From Lytechinus pictus (lineage: Eukaryota > Echinodermata > Echinoidea > Temnopleuroida > Toxopneustidae): DNA of 64,000 nucleotides. The stretch's first letter is position 1; every line of letters starts with the position of its first letter. The notes under the pieces were generated by a model. It searched no databases and was not told the origin of the DNA. It was given only the letters and a program-made list of their open reading frames with translations. This document shows positions 36,801 to 48,800 of the stretch, in pieces. The position numbers and the translations under genes were made by a program. The stretch lies in the NCBI RefSeq assembly GCF_037042905.1, contig NC_087259.1, positions 17,339,501 through 17,403,500 on the forward strand. The letters run 5' to 3'.

Positions 36801-39800
36801 GGTTTCCTACAAACAATATAAAGATCAAATTCATCACTGGCTGGTGATAGGTTTCCTATAAACAATATAAAGATCAAACTCATCACTGGCTCGTGATAGG
36901 TTTCCTACAAACAATATAAAGATCAAACTCATCACTGGCCTGTGATAGGTTTCCTACAAACAATATAAACATCAAACTCGTCACTGACTCGTGATAGGTT
37001 TCCTACAAACAATATAAAGATCAAACTCATCACTGGTCCGTGGTAGGTTTCCTACAAACAATATAAACATCAAACTCGTCACTGGCCCGTGATAGGTTTC
37101 CTACAAACAATATAAAGATCAAACTCATCACTGGTCCGTGGTAGGTTTCCTACAAACAATATAAAGGTCAAACTCATCACTGGTCCGTGATAGGTTTCCT
37201 ACAAACAATATAAAGATCAAATTCATCACTGGCTGGTGATAGGTTTCCTATAAACAATATAAAGATCAAATTCATCACTGGCTGGTGATAGGTTTCCTAC
37301 AAACAATATAAACATCAAACTCGTCACTGGCCCGTGATAGGTTTCCTACAAACAATATAAAGATCAAACTCATCACTGGTCCGTGATAGGTTTCCTACAA
37401 ACAATATAAACATCAAACTCGTCACTGGCCCGTGATAGGTCTCCTACAAACAATATAAAGATCAAACTCATCACTGGTCCGTGGTAGGTTTCCTACAAGC
37501 AATATAAAGGTCAAACTCATCACTGGTCCATGATAAGTTTCCTACAAACAATATAAAGATCAAACTCATCACTGGCCTGTGATAGGTTTCCTACAAACAA
37601 TATAAAGATCAAACTCATCACTGGTCCATGATAGGTTTCCTACAAACAAAATAAAGATCAAACTCATCACTGGTCCATGATAGGTTTCCTACAAACAATA
37701 TAAAGATCAAACTCATCACTGGTCCGTGATAGGTTTCCTACAAACAATATAAAGATCACACTCATCACTGGTCCGTGATAGGTTTCCTACAAACAATATA
37801 AAGATCAAACTCATCACTGGCCTGTGATAGGTTTCCTACAAACAATATTAAGATCAAACTCATCACTGGTCCGTGATAGGTTTCCTAAAAACAATATAAA
37901 GATCAAACTCATCACTGGCCTGTGATAGGTTTCCTACAAAAAATATAAAGATCAAACTCATCACTGGTCCATGATAGGTTTCCTACAAACAAAATAAAGA
38001 TCAAACTCATCACTGGTCCATGATAGGTTTCCTACAAACAATATAAAGATCAAACTCAACACTGGCCCGTGATAGGTTTCCTACAAACAATATAAAGATC
38101 AAACTCGTCACTGGCCCGTGATAGGTTTCCTACAAACAATATAAAGATCAAACTCGTCACTGGCCCGTGATAGGTTTCCTACAAACAATATAAAGATCAA
38201 ACTCATCACTGGCCTGTGATAGGTTTCATACAAACAATATAAAGATCAAACTCATTACTGGCCCGTGATAGGTTTCCTACAAACAATATAAAGATCAAAC
38301 TCGTCACTGGCCCGTGATAGGTTTCCTACAAACAATATAAAGATCAAACTCATCACTGGTACGTGATAGGTTTCCTACAAACAATATAAAGATCAAACTC
38401 ATCACTGGTCCGTGATAGGTTTCCTACAAACAAAATAAACATCAAACTCGTCACTGGCCTGTGATAGGTTTCCTATAAACAATATAAAGATCAAACTCAT
38501 CACTGGTCCATGATAGGTTTCCTACAAACAATATAAAGATCAAATTCATCACTGGTCCGTGATAGGTTTCCTACAAACAATATAAACATCAAACTCGTCA
38601 CTGACTCGTGATAGGTTTCCTACAAACAATATAAAGATCAAACTCATCACTGGTCCGTGGTAGGTTTCCTACAAGCAATATAAAGATCAAACTCATCACT
38701 GGTCCGTGGTAGGTTTCCTACAAACAATATAAACATCAAACTCGTCACTGGCCCGTGATAGGTTTCCTACAAACAATATAAAGATCAAACTCATCACTGG
38801 TCCGTGGTAGGTTTCCTACAAACAATATAAAGGTCAAACTCATCACTGGTCCGTGATAGGTTTCCTACAAACAATATAAAGATCAAATTCATCACTGGCT
38901 GGTGATAGGTTTCCTATAAACAATATAAAGATCAAACTCATCACTGGCTCGTGATAGGTTTCCTACAAACAATATAAAGATCAAACTCATCACTGGCCTG
39001 TGATAGGTTTCCTACAAACAATATAAACATCAAACTCGTCACTGACTCGTGATAGGTTTCCTACAAACAATATAAAGATCAAACTCATCACTGGTCCGTG
39101 GTAGGTTTCCTACAAACAATATAAACATCAAACTCGTCACTGGCCCGTGATAGGTTTCCTACAAACAATATAAAGATCAAACTCATCACTGGTCCGTGGT
39201 AGGTTTCCTACAAACAATATAAAGGTCAAACTCATCACTGGTCCGTGATAGGTTTCCTACAAACAATATAAAGATCAAATTCATCACTGGCTGGTGATAG
39301 GTTTCCTATAAACAATATAAAGATCAAATTCATCACTGGCTGGTGATAGGTTTCCTACAAACAATATAAACATCAAACTCGTCACTGGCCCGTGATAGGT
39401 TTCCTACAAACAATATAAAGATCAAACTCATCACTGGTCCGTGATAGGTTTCCTACAAACAATATAAACATCAAACTCGTCACTGGCCCGTGATAGGTTT
39501 CCTACAAACAATATAAAGATCAAACTCATCACTGGTCCGTGGTAGGTTTCCTACAAGCAATATAACGGTCAAACTCATCACTGGTCCATGATAGGTTTCC
39601 TACAAACAATATAAAGATCAAATTCATCACTGGCTGGTGATAGGTTTCCTATAAACAATATAAAGATCAAACTCATCACTGGCTCGTGATAGGTTTCCTA
39701 CAAACAATATAAAGATCAAACTCATCACTGGCCTGTGATAGGTTTCCTACAAACAAAATAAACATCAAACTCGTCACTGGCTGGTGATAGGTTTCCTATA

Positions 39801-42800
39801 AACAATATAAAGATCAAACTCATCACTGGTCCGTGATAGGTTTCCTATAAACAATATAAAGATCAAATTCATCACTGGTCCGTGATAGGTTTCCTATAAA
39901 CAATATAAAGATCAAACTCATCACTGGTCCATGATAGGTTTCCTACAAACAATATAAAGATCAAATTCATCACTGGTCCGTGATAGGTTTCCTACAAACA
40001 ATATAAACATCAAACTCGTCACTGACTCGTGATAGGTTTCCTACAAACAATATAAAGATCAAACTCATCACTGGCCTGTGATAGGTTTCCTACAAACAAT
40101 ATAAAGATCAAACTCATCACTGGTCTGTGATAGGTTTCCTACAAACAAAATAAACATCAAACTTGTCACTGGCCTGTGATAGGTTTCCTACAAACAATAT
40201 AAAGATCAAACTCATCACTGGTCCGTGGTAGGTTTCCTACAAGCAATATAAAGGTCAAACTCATCACTGGTCCGTGATAGGTTTCCTACAAACAATATAA
40301 AGATCAAATTCATCACTGGCTGGTGATAGGTTTCCTATAAACAATATAAAGATCAAACTCATCACTGGCTCGTGATAGGTTTCCTACAAACAATATAAAG
40401 ATCAAACTCATCACTGGCCTGTGATAGGTTTCCTACAAACAAAATAAACATCAAACTCGTCACTGGCTGGTGATAGGTTTCCTACAAACAATATAAAGAT
40501 CAAACTCATCACTGGCCTGTGATAGGTTTCCTACAAACAAAATAAACATCAAACTCGTCACTGGCTGGTGATAGGTTTCCTACAAACATGATAGATACTT
40601 TACCTGTAAATTTGTATTTGTTTTTTTTCTATGTTTTTTATTAAGCTTTTGTTGACCTAACAAAACATTAAAAGTTAACTTAATAATTTGATCTTCATCA
40701 AAGAGAAAACTACAGTTGAATCTGTATAAGTTGAACTTTTTAGAACTACAGAAACCTGTTTGATTTCAGCAGAAATGAATTGATTCAAAAGATGTAAAAA
40801 AACACAATTTGAATGCTGTTTAAGTTGCCAATGATGATATATGTAAAACTAGCTTGATCATATGCAGGCTTTACTGAATACCCAAAAAAGTAAGTCTTAA
40901 ACTGGAAAACACAAAATTTTCCAAAAAAATTGTAAATTCACTAACAAGATCATAAAGTTATAATGTATTTTTTTTCATTTCCCTATATTCAAGAAAAAAA
41001 TAAAACATATAGTCTAAAAATGAGGTAATTTCCTATCCCATTCATAATTACCTTGTGGATGAGCAAATTATCAATCTTAGTTGGCTATTTTGCAAGTTTC
41101 AGGGGTTAAACTGCCCCCCCCCCCCCATCCCGAATTCTTCACTACTATATTTCACATCCCTTTCAAAGTTAATCATACAAAACAAATGAACTTACTTGAT
41201 ACTACTGGTTTGGCAGGCTTTGAAGTTACGCTCTCTAAGAAATTGAGATCTTCTAATTGTAATGTAAGACCAAGAGATGCTGGGGAAGATACTTCTTGAC
41301 TTGGGGTAGTTGGTGCCTAGGAAGAGAATATAAAGAATTATAACACATCAAAACATACTAGATCACTACAGAACAGTAACAGCAAAGAATACAAAGGCCT
41401 AAAAACAGGTAATAAACATTGCAATCTTCATTAAAAAAAACAGAGAGATATGCTATCATTCAATCAGTATTCATCATAGAAGTTACCTCTAAGGCTTCTG
41501 TTACTTCCTCATCACTATCCTCTTGGGCAATCTTGGACGGTCTTGAATCAGTTTTTGGTTCATCATCAGTTCTTAAAGATGTCGGTCTCTGCGCATCATC
41601 CTCTGATATATCCTCACAATCCTGTAAAACCTTAACCTCCGCCCCTTCGTCTTCCGAAGAGACAATGTCCTGAGTGGGGGTTACCCGAGACCCTGAAGCA
41701 CCCTGTGTCCTTGAGGATATCGTCACATGAGTCTCTGGTGCGGACGAGGACGACGACGTGGAGACCCTGGACTGTCTTTTTGTTTCAGTGCTTGGTTTGG
41801 CAGACAAGCTGGAGGTGGCCGGAGTCCTACTGGACTCTTGAACCGATGGCAATTTCTTTTCAAAGCTCCAACCCATGTGCTGACTGGATAGCTTTGACCG
41901 TGCCGATGGTGCATCGTCATCCGAATCAATAACATCATCGTCCATTGCAACTACCGGCCTACCATCGTCGTCTTCACTGGACATGTCCTTGCTTGCGAGC
42001 CTGGGGGGCATCCGTGAGAATGTATCAAACGGGGAATCAGGTCCCTCTGTATCAGGGGATACCGGCGTCACATCCTGGACCTCCCCTTCTATCACCTCAT
42101 CCTCAGAATCCAGTTCCTCCTGGAATCCTGCAACCATCGGGTTTACTCCATCATCACTGTCAAAGAGAAACAAAACAATGGTAGTAGTATCATCAAAGTG
42201 AGAGAAACAAACTGCAACCAAAAATAGGCATTTATGTTGATAAAGTAATAACTTTGCTGAGTATTTTTTACACAAGTTACAATTAATATTTCACAAAAAT
42301 CAGGGCATATGCAAGAATTAAAGAAAACATAGTTAATTACCATTGTATTTGTTTTTATAGGAAAGGCAATCTTAACATTTTTGCAAGCCTAAAATCTGAT
42401 GTCATATGGACAATTTGTAATAACTTTCAACCAACCAAGTAAGCTGTAGATTTTTATATTGCCTTTATCATATTTATTTTCTTGCTTAAAATAAGAGGCA
42501 AGACCAGGGAGCTTTACTCCAACAGCTTTTATCTGGCTAGCCCACATCAGGTTGTCCACATTAGATGGGTGGATGGGGTGGGGGCTGGGGTCATGGGGTC
42601 TGCCGGATTGTGGTTGTGGGACCGTGTCTGCTACTGGGCAACTTTACAATGATGTATGCCAGTAACCATAAAATATACTCATCTAATTTCTCATACCTTT
42701 AAAATTTCAAATGATATAGACTGAATTTATAACTTATCTTGAAAATTTGCACTGACCCCAAAGTAACCTTTGACCTTGGCCTAGTTACCTGACATTACAT

Positions 42801-45800
42801 TCACCTATTTGTTAATACCTGAAGATCAATAAAGGTATGTTTCACTGAATATGGACGAACACTTATCCTAAAAAAAAAAATAATTAGTCAATTTTTTTTA
42901 AACATTGATACCATAACATGGTCAAAGTTCATTGACCCTAAATGACCTTTGACCATAACCATGTGACCTGAAACTCGTGCCAGATTAGCAGTGATGCTTG
43001 ATTAATCTTGTTTCCAAGTTTCAGCAAAATGGTTAAGATTTTTGTTTTTACAATGCCTTCAGAATAATGGCACCTATGTCTTCTGCTATGCAAGCGAAAC
43101 AAATCCTATTACCTGTCAGAGTCTGGAGGTGGAGGTGGAGCTACAACCGGTTCCGGTGCCAGAGGCTCAGGTTTGGGTTTTGGCTTGGCTTTCCTCCCAA
43201 AGCTGAATATACTCGTCTTCTTTGGGGGCTCGGCCACAGGTTTGGAGTCCGTCTCGTCAAAGAATCCCTTGTCGATGCCTTCGTCGGGAATGAACTCATC
43301 AACGTTGCTGATTTTTCCTTGGGGTTGTTTTCGTGAGTGGTGAATCTCAGCTGGTGATTCGATGACTGTGAAAACACATTTCATTGATTTACAAATTACA
43401 ATTATATTAAAACTTACAAATTAGGAATATACAGAAAATTTAGAAATTCTAATAAACTACATTGAAATTTCCAAAGTAGGAAAACATGTACACATACAAT
43501 TTTCATTTTAATTCTTGAAAGCTCTCAGTGAATTTCATCTACATTCAATCAAGTACTTGTGTGGATGATAAAGTTTGACAAGTTATATATCATTTTAATG
43601 CTTAGGATGTGCTTTTTCAAGGTCAAACAAAACTCTTGAAATTCATTTTGGGTGACTACTGATGGTTTTGGGGTGGCAGGTCACATATAATGAAACAAAC
43701 ATTTTGGATGTGTTTAAAAAAAAAATAATAATAATAATTTTATCTTAATAATCCTATTTTATCATTATTTATTATTACAAAATTAAGAGAAAGGGGTGAG
43801 GAAAGTTTGCCCACCTGCTGATTTCTCATCCTCAACTCTGGTTCCCTGTTTGACCTTTGACTCGCTCGGAGCAAACCACTTGCTGAACCTGTTGCCTAGC
43901 GACTGATCATCCTCCTGGGTGGCTGGCGATGGAGCAGGCCGTGGGGGAGGGGCTTGCTGCTGCTGCTGTATGATTGGCTGTATTTGCTGTGTATGTCTGA
44001 TTGTGGGCGGAGTTGAGCTTGGGGTAAGCTGGCTTGGTGTGTGGGCGGGGCTTACTTTGGCAGGAGTAACGGATGCGGACGAGCTTCGATTACTGCTTGT
44101 ATCTGGATATTGGATAAGAAGTGTGAGGTCACATTAAAACCAGTTAAACCAACTCCAGACTGTAAAATTATTTTATTTCCAATGACATATCAACGGTCAG
44201 CGATTCTGTTGGTTTAAGTATAGCATTGAATTACAGACCTAACGCACTGACGTCATTGCACCGACATCTTAGCCATTGCCTTGCATGTGTTGGTGATCTA
44301 CAGCCAGTGCATTCCTGACAACTCTATTTATGTGTATTCCTATATCCTCTGAGGGAGGGCGCTATGAGATCATGAAGTCACATGCATAAAGCCTATTACA
44401 ACTGAATACTGTGATACAAAAGCACTTCTTCAAAAATCCTTGCAATACCAGCAAAGGGATGAGACAAGCAAATAAAAAAACACTAAAAACAGGAGGCGCG
44501 ATAGCTCAGTCGATAGAGAGGGGGTTTTGGATTCCGGTGACCCGGGTTCGATTCCCATTTGGTGCCCTTTGGTTCTTTGTCCTCATTACAAGGTCCCTCG
44601 GAGAGGACCTTAAGCCGTTGGTCCTCTGGTTGCTTGCTTACAAAAATTCATGCTTTCTTAGCAGTCAGGTAAAAAATCAACACCAATCAACTATACTACA
44701 TAAACGCAACTTTCTCAATCCTACAAATTAATTCAGTTTGGGTGCTATCTTTTATGGTGATTTCTCACAGGGGTATCAAATACGGCTTACAAAAGACATG
44801 CACTGACATGGCAATACACCTGGCTCATTAAATGGCCCACTGAAAGTACTTTTACTTTTAATCTTCTTTGACAGGAACCCTGCCCTATGATCATGCTATG
44901 TGTTTACAGGGCTTCATAGGATCATCTCCCATACCTTATGCTTATGACAATCCTTCTCCTGCAAACTGTAAATGTTACATTTTCTTTGTTGGTAATAGAT
45001 CATATTTGTTTAGAATGACTTTTTTATTTTGTATTTTTTTTCTTTATGATTCATACCAAAATAAATTACTGATATGTTTGTTACGTAATGAAAATTGTAT
45101 TGTATACCAATGTTATGAATGCAGAAGAAAAAATAAATCAAATCAAATCAAACCTGATGCTCTTCTGGGTGTTTGTCCATTGGGTACGTTGAGAGATGAT
45201 GATGATCCTTTGGACTTCTCAGATCGCTTTTGGGAAAGACTCGACAAATACCTGAAATACAGAATAAAATGCAGAGTGAAATACAGACTGAAACACAGAT
45301 TAAAGTGAAGCAATGGTGATAACCTTTAAAGGCCACCGCACACCTTGGTCTGCAACCAGATTTTGGAATACAATTTAATTAAATTTGATCTAATATTGAG
45401 ACATGGAACATCTTACTGTGTAAACTTCTAAATTATCATACAAATACTTATGCTAAGATCTGAGACTATGCTACCATCCTTATTAGTATAAAAGCGTATT
45501 GAACATCTAGTCGCAATGACGTCATAGCAATCATACGCTTGGCTACGATTTGAAACCAATTTGGCCTTTTACCCCGAAATAAATGCTTGCAATTATCCAA
45601 AATTGTTTTATTATTATTCTTATAGCTACACTGTAATTTGAACCTCAAATAAGAATATACTTTTCATTCACAGTTTCAGAAAAAGGCCAAAACGTGATTT
45701 GTTCCAAAATCGGATCTAAGACCAGTCATAAGGTCTGCAGTGGCCTTAACAAATACAGTCAAACCTTTAAGACCACTCAAGGGAAAAAATTGGTCACTGG

Positions 45801-48800
45801 AGACAGGTAGCCTTTATAGACAGGTTCTGTATTATAGATTCATTTCAAATAGGAAACAATTTTGGGGGCCACTAATGACAGGTTTTCACTATACATTTAG
45901 ACAAGTGGCTGCCAAGACATTTGGATGTACCAAAATCAAAGCAAAAATAACATAAAAAGCAAGGAATTTGTAAAGTCATGTAAATATGCCTTTCAGAATC
46001 TGCCGAAAGTAAAACCTTGTTTCTAAACACCTTTGACATCATCATGCTGCTGTCTTAGAGGTTGAATCTAATAACTTAAATCCATTGCCTTGCACACATT
46101 GGTGAGCTGCAGCTGGCGCATCTCTGACAACTCTGTTTAAGTGTATTCCTATATCCTCTGAAGAAGAGCCCTATGAGATTATGATGTCATATGCAAAGGT
46201 CTTTCAAAGGTGAATTTACAAATGAAGTCGGTAAATTGAATCTATTTTAAAAATTCATAAATAAAAATAATGGTAATTCAACCTAATGCCAAAACTAAAA
46301 ATACAACAATTGTTTTGAATAGGTAATGCTATCATAATTACTTACATATCATAATCCTGATCTTCAGATTCTATTCTGGCATCTAGTTCTTCTAGCGTTG
46401 CATCGGTTTCAAGCTGATTCCTCTGAAGCTGCTGTAAAAGTGTTTCCCTCTGCACAATTGTAACAATAATGATGAAAATTATAATTAGGATCAAGTCATA
46501 GGTCTATTTTGACAAATGTTTAAACGCGATTGATACACAGGCATTTAATCTTCACCAAAAGTTTATGAAATTTCACATATTACATGTGCATCTTTACATT
46601 AATGTAATGGCAATCCATTTTCCATATTTCCTTGAAATTGTTTTGATTTAGTTGGAAACTATTAGGGAAAATGTCAGAAAAAAAATCTTCGCCAAAAGTT
46701 GCTGAAATTTCACATTTTACATCTTTACAATAATGTAATGGCATTCTACATTCCATATTTCCTTGAAATTGTTTTGATTTAGTAAGAAACTATTAGGGAA
46801 AACAAAGAATATTCACTTCTTTCTCGATTCTGATAGATCATTTTTCACTTGATATTCAGTCAATACCATGAAAGTCTACATGTTGGACTACAATAATGGC
46901 ATTATAGTGTGTAAAACTAAACGGAAATGAAAAGTAGAATTCTTCGCATCCAAACATACTTTGCTACTCTGTGATCCCCTTTCAACCCAATTATCATTTG
47001 CTTATTTGCATACCAGTAATATTGCTCTGTTTATAAATATTTTGGTAATAAAGTTTACTTTATACTTTTCATACTTAGAGCAAATAAAACGAGAAAAACA
47101 AATTCATTCAGTCATGTTCAATATGAGAAATGCAATCAAAGGACTGGAAGACAACTCACTGTTGCGACGTTTCGCCAATTATCAACTGGCATCTTCAGAC
47201 GAATGACGATGCTGACGAAAGGGAGCCTTTATAATGTTCAAGATTTTGCTGATTCTGTGCGCATTGAACTTTGTCCAGCATGCCAAAGATGGCTTGCAAT
47301 CTTTTGAATAAAGAAAGCTATCTGGGAAGGAGTGGAAAGCCAATCCCTCTGCTTCAAATTGTCACATGCGTGGGACCAGGCAATTCAAAAGATTCCAAGC
47401 TGTCTTTCACGCACTGGACATAGTTTAGTGCGGACAGAATCTGCACAATCAAAAACATTATAAGGGCTTCCCCTTCATCGGGATTGTCATTCGCCCGAAG
47501 AAGCCAACTGATGATTGTGCATCGCAACAGTTAGTTGTCTTCCAGTTCTTTGATTTAATTTCTTATACAATTCATTCAAATTAAGATACATGGAAGGTAA
47601 TTTCTTTATTAAATTTTAACATACCTGCAGCTGTAAGAACGGGATGTTGAAGAAAGAATGAAGGTATTTCAGACCAAAACCATTTTTCATGGAAGATTCT
47701 GCTACTCTGATGTGAGCCGAGCCTGGGGGTCTTCACAGGAGAAAGAGGAGGAAAGGAAGAAAAGTCAATATTCTTCTTGGTACGTGCATGCTTCATATCT
47801 GATAAAATATCTGACAAATTTTCAAACTAATTCATTAAATTCATGATTTCTTTTTTTTGTGTGTGTTGAGAAATCATGGGCCGATTGCACGAAAGGGTCT
47901 TTGCAAGGACCGTCTTTCGTGTCGCCCATTTTTTATGATGCGCCATGAGAAACGCATTTCAAATAAATTATCTGCAAACATATTTTATTCGTCCGTTAAA
48001 ATAAACAAAATATTTGTTTATAAAATGATGTGATATCTCACAAAATTGTATAAAATTTGATTTAAAAGCAAGCTTACGAATTGTATTTGTTTATCATAAA
48101 TTTCAGAAACACCCCGCTTATAGCGCATCATAAAAGATGGGCGACACGAAAGACGGTCCTTGGAAAGACCCTTTCGTGCAATCGGCCCCAGATCCAGATG
48201 TTTCTAGATAAGCTAAGAAAATAACACATCTGTCATCATAAAATTGGAGGCAGATGTACATTGTCTATTGCATGATGGGTTGGATATCAATCTGCAGTTT
48301 TCTTCTTATTCAAAATTCCCAAACTAAAAACCAAAAGAAAATTTTTTTAACTTCCTGATATGCAAAGTTTATTTGCAATGTAAATTAAATAAGGATCTAC
48401 ATGAAATCATTAAAAAATTGATTAAATAAATTTTTAAAAAGACAGTCCAGGCTTTATCACACTGAATCTGGTCTGGGAGTGAATGACAAAAGAGTAAGAA
48501 AATTAGGATAGGAAGGTTTTTTTACTGATATTTTAAGTTTCATTTCATTTCATTTTTTTATTATTTCATTTCATTTCCTTGTCATATCATTTTATTTACT
48601 TATCATATCATTTCATTTCATTTCTTACCTGTCAAGCTCTTTGATGAAGAATTCAATTTCTTCTCTGTATACTACCTGCTCTTCAATCTGGTCCTTGAAA
48701 CTAGCCATGACTAATACTGGTATATGGGTTGGAACCTTGGGAAGCTCTTTCTGGACGTACTTCCAAGTCCTATAAAGCGAGGAGAAACAGAGAGAGAAAA

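Noticed and set aside
34668..40588. CRISPR-like array because of regular 49-bp spacing
   Set aside because: There are no unique spacers; the whole 49 bp is the repeat, in a eukaryotic intron, and it matches the gene's own splice site and exon.
44492..44565. Functional tRNA gene
   Set aside because: Box A and box B are good, but the acceptor stem has mismatches and a SINE body follows directly.
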